Program-made: the position numbers and the translations under genes
NCBI GenBank assembly: GCA_023417655.1
Contig: JAEZFD010000004.1
Coordinates: 1-64,000 of the forward strand
Length of the DNA: 64,000 bases
Direction: 5' to 3'
From: Planctomycetota bacterium
Lineage (GTDB): Bacteria > Planctomycetota > Planctomycetia > Planctomycetales > Planctomycetaceae
The notes under the pieces: model-generated
Seen by the model: only the letters and a program-made list of their open reading frames with translations
The model's database searches: none
Told to the model about the DNA's origin: nothing
In this document: positions 1 to 7,974 of the stretch, piece by piece
Layout of the letters: each line of letters opens with the position of its first letter
Position numbering within the stretch: position 1 is the first letter of the stretch

Positions 1-372
1 CATCAGCACAAGAATGCCTGGAGAGGAAAGGACCGCGTCATCATGATCGGCCCTCGAGCTCAGAACCTGTTGCTCCCATTTATCTGCGGTGCTCGGACCG
101 GTCAGTTTCTCTTTCGGAACAGCGAGAAGTCCGAGAATCCCTATACCCTGACAGGCTACAGCAGTTCAATCGAGAAGGCCTGTAAAGCTGCACAAGTCCC
201 GAAGTGGTCACCTGGCCGGCTCAGGCATTCGGCTGCTACGGCAATCAACGCGATGTTCGGAGATATTGACGCAAGCCGTGTTGTCCTTGGTCACTCTGAG
301 AAGTCTACCACTGAGATCTATGCTGAGCGAGATCTGCAGAAGGCAGCCGAGATCGCAAAGGTGATCGGTTGA
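1..372 (+). CDS. Tyrosine recombinase/integrase, C-terminal part (5' end outside window)
   Basis: The reading frame is already open at base 1, so this is the tail of a longer gene. About 123 residues remain, ending at TGA 370-372. The visible part carries the end of a tyrosine-recombinase catalytic domain: an arginine-box of the form LRHSAAT, then LGHS, then the nucleophile tyrosine in TEIYAERD. These enzymes cut and rejoin DNA at attachment sites during integration and excision. The position usually held by His in HxxR is Gly here; from memory, many planctomycete integrases of this type also lack that His, so I do not read it as inactivation. It faces a DUF1580-like gene and a packaging module, which fits an integrative element continuing to the left of the window. 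Sure of the family; element boundaries unknown. Confidence 0.85.
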   Translation, partial: HQHKNAWRGKDRVIMIGPRAQNLLLPFICGARTGQFLFRNSEKSENPYTLTGYSSSIEKACKAAQVPKWSPGRLRHSAATAINAMFGDIDASRVVLGHSEKSTTEIYAERDLQKAAEIAKVIG

Positions 373-481
373 TAAGTAGTGAAGAAGAATCCAAGAAAAC
401 CTGTGTGGTCAATCTCTTCGATCTATTGACGTGACACGTGAGGTTGTGTCACGATAAGCGGTAACAAATTAAACTTCGCCC

Positions 482-518
482 ACGGCGGATCGCAAACAAA
501 AGCGGACCGCCGTTTTTT
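482..518 (+). terminator. Rho-independent terminator after the integrase, with an overlapping alternative hairpin
   Basis: ACGGCGG (482-488) pairs with CCGCCGT (507-513) and is followed by a run of T to 518, which looks like an intrinsic terminator for the recombinase. A second perfect 11-bp inverted repeat, GGATCGCAAAC (487-497) with GTTTGCGATCC (521-531), overlaps it and cannot form at the same time, so the region can fold in two mutually exclusive ways. Confidence 0.7.
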
Positions 519-552
519 GCGTTTGCGATCCTCCTCTTTAAGGATGCAAGCG

Positions 553-855
553 ATGAATTGGGTACTTTCGCCCCCTCCTCGACTCACGGCCTCCACACCA
601 GAATTAGTGCCGTTAATTCCGCTTCTGAGTCGGCTTCCCACTGGTCTGCCGTCTCCTCATACGCGCTGGCGCTGGATTCGGAAGGGGGTGAGCGGCGTTC
701 GATTGCCTGCAGTCCTCATCGCTGACAGATGGTACTCAACTCAAGAGGCTGTCGACTGGTTTATCGCTGCAAGAACGCAGCGTGCCCTCGATGACGCTCT
801 GCCCGAGGAAATGAGCGATGTGTCCGTTGACGAGCTCGCTGCAGTCGGGCTTTGA
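553..855 (+). CDS. DUF1580-like small DNA-binding protein
   Basis: About 100 residues. The core has the pattern RWxRKGVxGVRLPAVLIADRWYSTQEAVDWF, split here as a helix-turn-helix-like segment (RWRWIRKGV), a short beta hairpin (GVRLPAVLIADRWYS) and a following helix (TQEAVDWFIAA). This layout matches the planctomycete DUF1580 family of MerR/excisionase-like small proteins that sit beside integrases. I take ATG 553 as the start because an AAGGA lies about 9 bases before it; ATG 544 or an earlier GTG are possible. Downstream of the recombinase and its terminator and in the same direction, it is a plausible directionality factor or element repressor. That role is inference; the family call is from memory of motif shape. 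Confidence 0.6.
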   Translation: MNWVLSPPPRLTASTPELVPLIPLLSRLPTGLPSPHTRWRWIRKGVSGVRLPAVLIADRWYSTQEAVDWFIAARTQRALDDALPEEMSDVSVDELAAVGL

Positions 856-869
856 TCCTCAACAAAAAA

Positions 870-900
870 GCGAGCCGCTCAGTTCGCGCTGGCGGCTCGC
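870..900 (-). terminator. Hairpin, terminator-like on the minus strand
   Basis: GCGAGCCGC (870-878) pairs perfectly with GCGGCTCGC (892-900). On the minus strand the stem is followed by TTTTTTG, as in an intrinsic terminator; on the plus strand there is no T-run. No minus-strand gene was recognised that would need it, so it may act only as a hairpin after the DUF1580-like gene. Confidence 0.5.
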
Positions 901-921
901 ATACATCAGATTGGCAAAGTC

Positions 922-2016
922 ATGATAGCAAACGCGTATTCTGGCAACAATACATTAAGTCATGAGAATATTTGTCACGACAAAAAGTCGGCCGCAAAAC
1001 ACCTAAGTTTGTTCGACCGCCTGAACAAAATTTGGGAATAGTCACTTTCTCTGCAGCAGAAAACACTGCTTGTACGCATCGCACTCTATGCGGGAGACTC
1101 CGGCGAGTGCTTCGCCGCAGCGAAGACATTACAGCGAGACCTGAGCATCAGCAGAGCACGCCTTTACGAGCTGTTGAAGTCTGTGGCTCATCTCCTTCAG
1201 GCAGAGGTGCGAGATGGACTGTCATATCGAGCCATCCGATGGGAAGCGGAGTTTACCTCTGTCCAGCCGGCGAGACCCCGTGTGGCCCGCCAGACGTCCA
1301 GCGGGCTGGACGGGGGGAGTCTGGCCGGCAATGCGCCACAGTCCAGCCGAGTAGACGCGACACTTCATATAGAACGCTCAATTAATTCTCAAAAGAACAC
1401 TCAGTTCTTCTCTGCTCCAGAATTCTTCGACGACGTGCGCCCTCTGTCGATGCCGATCGATCCCGAGATTGACTGGATCACCGTTGAGCATGAGTTCATG
1501 ACGCAGTGGAACAAAACTGCCGGAGTGGCCATTCGCGGGAAGCCGGTCGTTCCGGGGAATCTGCAACGTGAGTTCAAGCGACTCTGGAGTGATCCCGAGT
1601 GGCGAGCCAACGCGATGAAGGCGATCGGAAAATTCCCGCTTCGAAACGGTGTGATCATCAGCCTCAAGAAATTCCTTGAAGAGTCCACCGTCGACGACAT
1701 TCTCGGTGGCGTCCATGATTTCAGCACGGACAAGAAACATGAACCAGGACGAACATTCGGAAGAGAAAAGCCGCTGTCAGCATTCGAGCGACGAATGCTT
1801 GAAAATAGAGCGGAAGCCGAAGCTCTCAATTCAGACGCGCCGCCGCAACCTTCTCCGCAGAAAGTTCGAACTGTCCCAACTCCGTCTGAATCTGATCGTG
1901 AGCAGTCAGAACAGGAGTACTGGAGCGAAAGCCGTAAAGCGTTCCGTGACATGATCGAGAAACAGCGAAAAGGCAGGCAGATGAGCCTGCCGACTCCGAC
2001 TGTGAGTGCGGGGTAG
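922..2016 (+). pseudogene. Helix-turn-helix protein of the mobile element, interrupted by an in-frame TAG
   Basis: From ATG 922 the frame reads 39 codons to TAG at 1039-1041 and then stays open in the same frame to 2016. The residues around the stop (FDRLNKIWE, stop, SLSLQQKTLLVRIALY) look like one continuous helical domain, followed by a winged-helix-like segment (AAAKTLQRDLSISRARLYELLK). The rest is about 280 residues, with a hydrophilic Pro/Ser/Glu-rich tail ending in a basic stretch. I infer a DNA-binding or replication-initiation type protein of the element. The break could be a nonsense mutation; otherwise translation would restart at TTG 1174, or TAG would be read through. No frameshift is needed to join the halves. 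The exact family was not recognised. Confidence 0.6.
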
Positions 2017-2057
2017 TCGCCGTTTTCCCACTATCAACATTCAAATGAGAGTTCTCA

Positions 2058-2612
2058 ATGAGCGAAACAAAATCATATCAGATCACAGTTCCAGAGGGGA
2101 CGTCACGCGATCTCCTCGTTGCTGCATGGCATGGATGCGAAACCACGCGATTCCAGGGTCCGGAAATGCGTCTGATCCAGAACGCCATCGAACGACACCT
2201 CGAGGGAAGAACGCTTCTGGCAACTGATCGGCACGACGTTGAGCTTCTGCGGGGGATGCGTCGCCGTGGCGTGTTTCAGGAGTTTGGAGACCGTTTCGAA
2301 CTCGTTGCTGAGGAAATCCTGACGCCAACAGACAAGCCTACTCCCCTGACGGACCGCGTCATTCCGCGTGAAGGACACGCCGATGACCTGTTGCGATTCA
2401 GTGAGTATTTGCAGGGACGAGAGAATTTCACGGAGAGCGAGAAGTACTCGATCACCTGGATGCTGGGGCATCGCTGGAACGGCTTAAGTCCTGAGCCGCC
2501 TGGCGGCCCACTGATGGTTACTGCGTTGCAGAAAAAGGGAGTTCTGTCAGTGGAACAGAAGATCCCTCAATGGGGACTCACGGTGTACGAAATCAATTTT
2601 TCTGCGATCTGA
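2058..2612 (+). CDS. Hypothetical protein of the phage-like module
   Basis: A 184-residue protein starting at ATG 2058, 41 bases after the previous gene. It is acidic and hydrophilic, with no signal peptide, membrane segment or metal-binding motif that I can see. The opening residues (YQITVPEG) resemble a beta strand followed by a helical region with many Arg/Glu pairs, and the tail (WGLTVYEINFSAI) looks like a final beta strand. Position between the HTH gene and the protease-like gene suggests a function in the element. It is cleanly open and has a normal start, so I believe it is real, but I do not recognise a family. Confidence 0.6.
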   Translation: MSETKSYQITVPEGTSRDLLVAAWHGCETTRFQGPEMRLIQNAIERHLEGRTLLATDRHDVELLRGMRRRGVFQEFGDRFELVAEEILTPTDKPTPLTDRVIPREGHADDLLRFSEYLQGRENFTESEKYSITWMLGHRWNGLSPEPPGGPLMVTALQKKGVLSVEQKIPQWGLTVYEINFSAI

Positions 2613-2630
2613 TTCCGAGGCCCTCGGAAT
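2612..2630 (+). repeat. Perfect short hairpin at a gene end
   Basis: ATTCCGAG (2612-2619) and CTCGGAAT (2623-2630) form an 8-bp perfect stem with a 3-base loop right at the stop codon of the upstream gene. There is no T-run, so it is more likely an mRNA-stability or processing hairpin between two element genes than a terminator. Confidence 0.45.
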
Positions 2631-2654
2631 GTGGTCAGTAAAGGGAGTTTCACA

Positions 2655-3509
2655 ATGGTTTCAAGCTCAAAGAGGTTTCGGGAAGAGGTTTCCATGGCTG
2701 CGGGGCGTGTCGACCGCCAAGCAGGTGTGATTCGGGACTGCGCGTTGCTCGGAAGCCAGTCCGATAACGGCCGTGTGTATCTGGACGGTGCTCTTCAGCG
2801 AGCTGTTGTGCTCTATGAGAAATGCCCCGTTCGGCTTGACCACAAGCATGGCGAGAAACGGTCAATTCGGGACGATGTCGGTGTTCTGAAAGGCATTCGA
2901 CTTTCGAACGGCAAGGTACGCGGGGACTTGCATCTGAACCTCTCTCACCCGCTCGCCTCGTTCGTTTTGGAGCGGGCTGAGAAGTTCCCGCACACGTTCG
3001 GATTCAGCCACGAGGCCGATGGCCTCGTGGAGGACGCCGGCGATGGACTTGAGCGAGTGACGGATCTGGTCTATGTGGAGTCAGTGGATCTGGTCGGCGT
3101 ACCGGCGACGAACAAGTCGCTGTTTGAATCTCGAGATGATGAAAGGGGCCCGTTTGCCGTCGAAAGGCTCTTCAGAGACCACGGCTATGTGCCAACCTCG
3201 GAAGAACGGTCTGCATGTGCTCAATTGCCGCCGAAATTGCGTGACAGCTATGTCGACACACTGAAACAGAAAGCTGAACTCGACGCGGAAAACGCAGAGT
3301 TGGAGCGTCTTCGAGCCAAGTTCACCGGGCGAGAAACGCCGAACAGCCTCGTTGAAGCTCTCGGTACAAAGAAAGTAGACGTCGACTCCGAGAGATATCG
3401 GAAATTTGTTGAGGAACTCCACGGGAAAACAAAAGATCACTATCCAGTTCATGGCGACTACGAAGAGGCACTTGCTGAATTCAAACGCGGCTTAGCTCGC
3501 CGCCAATAA
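2655..3509 (+). CDS. Prohead-protease-like protein
   Basis: ATG 2655 has a good ribosome site (AAGGGAG) just upstream, so I prefer it to the GTG at 2631; this gives 284 residues. The N-terminal half looks like a phage prohead (capsid maturation) protease: His residues in LDHKHG (about 62-66), a candidate serine in FGFSHEADG (about 116-123), and the strand VESVDLVGVPATNKSLFES (about 141-159) that ends the protease fold in HK97- and Mu-type enzymes. Such proteases trim the scaffold and coat protein during capsid assembly. The C-terminal third is charged and coiled-coil-like, which could be a scaffold domain. No major capsid protein follows, which is odd for this family. A moderately confident family call. 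Confidence 0.65.
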   Translation: MVSSSKRFREEVSMAAGRVDRQAGVIRDCALLGSQSDNGRVYLDGALQRAVVLYEKCPVRLDHKHGEKRSIRDDVGVLKGIRLSNGKVRGDLHLNLSHPLASFVLERAEKFPHTFGFSHEADGLVEDAGDGLERVTDLVYVESVDLVGVPATNKSLFESRDDERGPFAVERLFRDHGYVPTSEERSACAQLPPKLRDSYVDTLKQKAELDAENAELERLRAKFTGRETPNSLVEALGTKKVDVDSERYRKFVEELHGKTKDHYPVHGDYEEALAEFKRGLARRQ

Positions 3510-3609
3510 TTCCAAAACACCAGGGGGGGGAACGGTGCTTTCTCCGCCGCGCTGGCCGCGATTCGTACCCGCGTCCAGTTCCCCCTTCCAATCATTTCAG
3601 ACGAGACCG

Positions 3610-3909
3610 ATGTCCAACATCCTGAAAGACCTGAAGGACTACATCGCCAACGATGATCGCGCAAAGCTGTTACGCCTCATCGAAGACGTTGAACGCGTGC
3701 AGCTGTTTCAAGACGACGGTGACTATGAGCGGCTCGAACCTCTCATCACGTTGTCGCGGGAATTGCATCGGGACGCGGCTGAGTTTACCGCTTTGTTGAC
3801 GCGACTGTCGGACTATGTCCGGGCTCAATGTGAGCAGGTGATCCGTCGAGAGAAGGACCCGAATTCCTCAGGAAAGGGAGAGAACGGTGGCAATCCAACG
3901 ACTCATTGA
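3610..3909 (+). CDS. Small acidic hypothetical protein
   Basis: About 99 residues from ATG 3610; an earlier GTG at 3535 would add a low-complexity Pro/Ser leader that looks non-coding. The protein is almost wholly helical in appearance (DLKDYIANDDRAKLLRLIEDVERV, then LSRELHRDAAEFTALLTRLSDYV) with no membrane segment. Its last 23 bases overlap the start of the large coiled-coil gene in another frame, which implies translational coupling. Genes just before tape-measure genes often encode tail-assembly chaperones; that is a positional guess only, as no family was recognised. Confidence 0.55.
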   Translation: MSNILKDLKDYIANDDRAKLLRLIEDVERVQLFQDDGDYERLEPLITLSRELHRDAAEFTALLTRLSDYVRAQCEQVIRREKDPNSSGKGENGGNPTTH

Positions 3910-6514
3910 AATCAAACTGAAGGTCACTGCTGACGCAAAAGCGAAAGCAGAGATCGACAAACTCAAAAGCCTGATGGTTGGAGCAGCGGGCGAGAGCCAG
4001 AAGGCCTGGAGCGACAGCGCCACTGCCATCACGGAATCGTTCCAGCGGGAGGCCGACAGGCGGCGGAGCATCTTCGATAAAGGGTCCTCGGTTTCCGCAA
4101 CCTCCTCGAAGATAGCGATCGATACTCTGGGGAAACAAGCCCCATCTTCCACGTCAGGTCAGTCGGTCACTGGTGGCAGCGGAGCGACATCTGCGGATAA
4201 ACAGCAGGCCCAGGCTCAGAAGACGATCGATTCATTGGATCGACTCAGAAGCAAGGCTCTCGAAAAGGAGTACAACGAGCGGGAGAGGGCATCCGCTTCA
4301 TTGGACCGGCAGAGAAGCAAGGCCCTTGAAAAGGAGATGAATGATCAGCAGCGTGCTGCGGATAAGCTGGTGACCGACCAGAAAAAAGCAATGGATTCAC
4401 TTGATCGGCAACACAGCAAGGCGATTGAGAAGGAAATCCGGGACCAACAGAAGGCAGTGGAGTCCCTAGACCGACAACGGAGCAAGGCCTACGAGAAGGA
4501 ACTGAACGACCAGAAAAAGGCAGCCGACAAGCTGCAGTCGGATCAGAAGAAGGCCATGGACTCACTCGATCGCCAGAGAAGTAAGGCCTACGAGAAAGAG
4601 CTAAATGATCAGAAAAAAGCCAACGACAAGAAGTTGATCGCTGAGCAAAAGGCGATCGAGGCTTTGGATAAACAGGCCAGCAAGGCCTATGAAAAAGATC
4701 TGAGAGATCAGCAGAGGGCAAATGACCGGCAGGTCAAAGAGCAGGAGAGAACACAGGAAAAACTCGTACGAGCCGTGGAATCCGCCCGCGATCGGCAGGT
4801 GACCGCCAACAAACAGGTTGCCAACGCCGCCCTGGGGATTCTCGATGGATCGATGGAAGCTGCCAAGGGGTTGGCCTATCTCGGCATGATCGGAGAGAAG
4901 GATGCTCAGAAGGTCCTGGACGGTCTGCTGTTGATCGACGGTGGCTTCAAGACTCTCCGGGGCGGCGTTGGAACTTTCCTGGCAATTCGGGATGCCATCG
5001 AGGGGTCAAGGAAGGCCGCTCTGGCTCACGCTGCTGTCAATGAGATCTTGGCAGCATCCCAGGCGAAGAACGCTGCCGGGGGGGCCGTCGGCAGTGTTGT
5101 AGCCGGAGGGGTCGGCCAGAGGGTCGCAGCTACTGCCGGGGGGCGCGCCGTCGGTTCAGTGGCAGGAGGTGCGATCGCTGGCGCCGCAGGCGGGGCCGGT
5201 GCAGTAGGCGCCGGTATGGGGCTAAAGACCGTGGGGGCCAATGCAACGGCGCTGTTGAAGCCGATCGCGGGATTTGCCGGAGCGGCTGCTGGTTTGTCTG
5301 AAGTGCTTCAAGCGGGGCGCAGGTTCATGGGGGAGAACACCAAAACGACCGAGACCTGGACCGCGCGACTCATTGGGCTTGGAAGAAGTGCCAATGCGGC
5401 CGATCGTGCGACGGAATCAAACATCGTTGCACTTTGGACATGGCGAAAAGCTGCCGCGGAGTCTGCCAAGTCGACCGAGAATCTGACGAAAGTTGAAAAG
5501 GATCGCCAGAAACGCCTACAGCAGACCGAAGAGCGAGACCAGCGGATCACAGCTGTTGCTGGTTTTCAGACAGCGGCTCGCGATCGGAGAGAAGAGGATC
5601 GACTTTCCATCTCGGAAGCCAAATACGATCCCCGCAGAACAGCTCTGACGGACGCTCGGGACGCCCGCGCGAGGGCCGGTGAACTCGCTTACGACGCGGA
5701 AAATGAACGGACGGCCGCGGAGCGACGTGCAGCAGATCGAAAGCAGAGTGGTGCCTCCTTCAGTCACGCTGATGAGCTCCAGGCTGTGGAGCGTCTTTAT
5801 CAGGCGAGAGAACGCCAGAAGCAGGCAGAGAAGGAAATCAATGCTGCTCTCCGGGAGCAGTTGAACACCCAGAAGCAGCAGACAGACGCTGTGCGATCGT
5901 CACTGGATGCAGCGAAAGATGCGGTTGCTGCTCAGAGGGATCAGACCAAGAGCCGTGTTGCCGAATTCGGAAAGCTGTCGGCCGGCGAGCAAACCAGGAT
6001 TGTCGGGATCGCTGACAAGCACAAACGGGGAGAAGAACTGACCCGGGCTGAGGTCGACACGCTCGACCAGTACGGAATGGGGAAGGGGATCGTTCAGGAT
6101 TACTACCAGCAGAAGGGTGAGAAAGCCGGTGGTCAGGACGCCTTGACTTCCCTTGGCGACCGGGACGCCGAGATGGAAGCGATGGGAGAAGTCTCCCGAC
6201 TCGAGGCAAAGCTGGAAGGGTCTAAACGGGAAGAGCAGCAAACCGCTCGAGAAATCAGGGAGTCCGCCGAGGCGATTAAGCGTTTAGTGGAGAGCGCCAC
6301 TGAAGCGTTCCGGACGATGCAGCAGTCCCAGGCGAGAGCACAGGGAATTGAACTGCCGGACGGAACTGAGGGAACTCCGGTCGGCGGAAATGTTGCTTTT
6401 GAGGTGGAGAACTCGGTCGAACGGCTGGGAAAGACCATCACAAGCTCGCTCGATCAGGTGAATGAGAATGTTCGGCGGGTCCAGGAACGCATTGCAGCAA
6501 GCCAAATTTCCTGA
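3887..6514 (+). CDS. Tape-measure-like long coiled-coil protein
   Basis: 875 residues from GTG 3887, with GGAAAGGGAG a few bases upstream. Residues about 95-310 are a highly charged coiled coil built from near-repeats of the form SLDRQRSKAYEKELNDQKKA. A Gly/Ala-rich hydrophobic stretch follows (about 380-475, with GGAVGSVVAGG-like runs), then a second charged coiled-coil region to the C-terminus. The order coiled coil, Gly/Ala hydrophobic zone, coiled coil is what phage tail tape-measure proteins show; they set tail length and help eject DNA. No tail-tube, sheath or baseplate gene is visible nearby, so a role outside a classical tail is possible. Alternatives are a pore-forming or structural element protein. 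Confidence 0.55.
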   Translation: MAIQRLIEIKLKVTADAKAKAEIDKLKSLMVGAAGESQKAWSDSATAITESFQREADRRRSIFDKGSSVSATSSKIAIDTLGKQAPSSTSGQSVTGGSGATSADKQQAQAQKTIDSLDRLRSKALEKEYNERERASASLDRQRSKALEKEMNDQQRAADKLVTDQKKAMDSLDRQHSKAIEKEIRDQQKAVESLDRQRSKAYEKELNDQKKAADKLQSDQKKAMDSLDRQRSKAYEKELNDQKKANDKKLIAEQKAIEALDKQASKAYEKDLRDQQRANDRQVKEQERTQEKLVRAVESARDRQVTANKQVANAALGILDGSMEAAKGLAYLGMIGEKDAQKVLDGLLLIDGGFKTLRGGVGTFLAIRDAIEGSRKAALAHAAVNEILAASQAKNAAGGAVGSVVAGGVGQRVAATAGGRAVGSVAGGAIAGAAGGAGAVGAGMGLKTVGANATALLKPIAGFAGAAAGLSEVLQAGRRFMGENTKTTETWTARLIGLGRSANAADRATESNIVALWTWRKAAAESAKSTENLTKVEKDRQKRLQQTEERDQRITAVAGFQTAARDRREEDRLSISEAKYDPRRTALTDARDARARAGELAYDAENERTAAERRAADRKQSGASFSHADELQAVERLYQARERQKQAEKEINAALREQLNTQKQQTDAVRSSLDAAKDAVAAQRDQTKSRVAEFGKLSAGEQTRIVGIADKHKRGEELTRAEVDTLDQYGMGKGIVQDYYQQKGEKAGGQDALTSLGDRDAEMEAMGEVSRLEAKLEGSKREEQQTAREIRESAEAIKRLVESATEAFRTMQQSQARAQGIELPDGTEGTPVGGNVAFEVENSVERLGKTITSSLDQVNENVRRVQERIAASQIS
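4232..4729 (+). repeat. Internal 20-22-residue coiled-coil repeats in the tape-measure-like gene
   Basis: Seven or so degenerate copies of a unit of about 60-66 bases encode variants of SLDRQRSKAYEKELNDQKKA, some separated by a shorter linker ADKLQSDQKKAMD. Copies differ by substitutions rather than being identical, suggesting old duplications. A long open frame on the opposite strand (4245-4721) is a by-product of this repeat composition. Confidence 0.8.
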
Positions 6515-6632
6515 ATCGTGATGTGTCGCGCTGCAGGGACAGGCTGCTTTCGAAGGTGAATGCAGGTGTGCCGAGAACTGTAAAGCGTCTGACCGCATAC
6601 GGAATTGCTCAATCCCATCTGAAAGGCCCCAC

Positions 6633-7232
6633 ATGACCAGCCCACGAGAGATTTTGGAGTTCGCACGGAACCTTGCGGCATCATCACCGCACTGGAAGGA
6701 GTTCCAGGATGCCATCTATGGAGAAATGGGGATCGCCAGTCGAGCCTTCCCGACGGAGGAGGAGATGCAGCAGCTTCGCGACACTCCGGAACACCAGGAG
6801 ATCATGCGTCTCGCCGCCGGACTGAGGAGAATCAAGGGAGAACCGGAGAAAGTGAAGCATCGCCGGCTCAGTCAGCGCCGCAATGAGTTCGCATCGATCG
6901 GAGTCGTTCTCCCCGTGGAAGCAGACAATCATCTGCGAAAGGCTCGTCGGGAGGATGCCGACGCCCATCGGCAGAAGCAGCTGGGCCTGCTCAAGCTCCG
7001 GCAGACTGAACTGGTCACTGTCGTGGGCCAAGATCCCGGGATCTATGCACTGGCAACTTTGGGACAGCAGGTTTCGCAGGCCGTAGAGGCTCTTCAACGA
7101 AAGGAGACGGAGAAAGCCATCGCAACCCTGCGTGAGTTGCAGGACATGATCGACGCGAACCGCCAACGTTCTGTGGCCTGGGATGAACTGGATCGGATCC
7201 AGAGGAAGATCACCGAACTGGAAGGCTCGTGA
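6633..7232 (+). CDS. Helical hypothetical protein of the phage-like module
   Basis: 199 residues from ATG 6633. Strongly helical and charged throughout, with coiled-coil potential in the middle and at the end (VSQAVEALQRKETEKAIATL, then VAWDELDRIQRKITELEGS). No cysteine pairs, membrane segment or signal peptide. It lies between the tape-measure-like gene and the HGG-protein/terminase pair, all in the same direction, so it is probably part of one transcription unit. I do not recognise a family; a DNA-packaging accessory or scaffold-like role is only a positional guess. Confidence 0.55.
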   Translation: MTSPREILEFARNLAASSPHWKEFQDAIYGEMGIASRAFPTEEEMQQLRDTPEHQEIMRLAAGLRRIKGEPEKVKHRRLSQRRNEFASIGVVLPVEADNHLRKARREDADAHRQKQLGLLKLRQTELVTVVGQDPGIYALATLGQQVSQAVEALQRKETEKAIATLRELQDMIDANRQRSVAWDELDRIQRKITELEGS

Positions 7233-7274
7233 GACGTCTGCCGAAGGACGACCCCTTAAGCGACCAATGACCCC

Positions 7275-7970
7275 ATGAGCGGATCGGAATCCATGACAAC
7301 GAAATCAGACAGGTGCGGAGCGAAAACTCGTCGGGGAGGGTCCTGCCAGGCTCCCCCGATGAAGAACGGCCGCTGTCGAGTTCATGGTGGGAAGTCGAGG
7401 CCTCCCGGTCCGGGACACCATGCCTACAAGCATGGACGGCAGAGCAAGCTGAAGATTCCTGAGCATCTGCAAGAACGAATCAAGGAGGAACTCGCGAACG
7501 AGCATCTGCTCAACCTCCGGGAAGACATCGCGACGATTCGTGTTCGCAGTACGGAAGTTCTCTCGCGGCTGGGAGAACTTGCAGATTTGGATTCTTTGGA
7601 CGAGATGCTGCGTATCACGGGAGAGATCGAAACGGCCCTCGATTCAGACCGTTCGGACGAGGCTCGGGCCCGCATGAAATCTTTGAGGTCTTCTCTCGAG
7701 AAATGCCGGAACCACGAACATTCCTGGAGTCAGTTCGAACGGCTGACTGAACGTCGTCGCCGACTGGTGTCCACGGAACGCGATCAGTCGCTGAAAGCCG
7801 GCCAGCTCATCACAGTGAATCAGGCCATCCTGTTGATGGACCGACTCGTGTCAGTGGTTGTCGAACATGTGACTGATCCGCTGGCCATCGAGTCGATGCA
7901 ACGCGAGTACGCCATGCTGGTCGGTCCGGCGGTGCAGCATTCGGCAACCTCCCTCGAGATGAGGAACTGA
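7275..7970 (+). CDS. HGG zinc-ribbon protein, candidate small terminase partner
   Basis: 231 residues from ATG 7275 (ATG 7293 also possible). Near the N-terminus is the compact motif CGAKTRRGGSC, then CRVHGGKSRPPG, the Cys4/Cys3His-type knuckle seen in a widespread phage and prophage family that often precedes the terminase. The rest is a long helical region rich in Arg/Glu (leucine-containing helices from about residue 70 to 225). The gene ends 4 bases before the terminase start, so the two are almost certainly translated together. Small terminase subunits recognise the packaging site; that role is inferred from motif and position. Confidence 0.65.
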   Translation: MSGSESMTTKSDRCGAKTRRGGSCQAPPMKNGRCRVHGGKSRPPGPGHHAYKHGRQSKLKIPEHLQERIKEELANEHLLNLREDIATIRVRSTEVLSRLGELADLDSLDEMLRITGEIETALDSDRSDEARARMKSLRSSLEKCRNHEHSWSQFERLTERRRRLVSTERDQSLKAGQLITVNQAILLMDRLVSVVVEHVTDPLAIESMQREYAMLVGPAVQHSATSLEMRN

Positions 7971-7974
7971 TCAG

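Noticed and set aside
972..1385. Plus-strand 137-codon frame overlapping the HTH gene
   Set aside because: The other frame carries the helical and HTH-like sequence; this frame is Arg/Ser/Cys-rich and unlike a protein.
4245..4721. Long minus-strand open frame opposite the coiled-coil repeats
   Set aside because: A shadow caused by repeat composition of the plus-strand gene; Ser/Pro/Arg-rich with no coding features.
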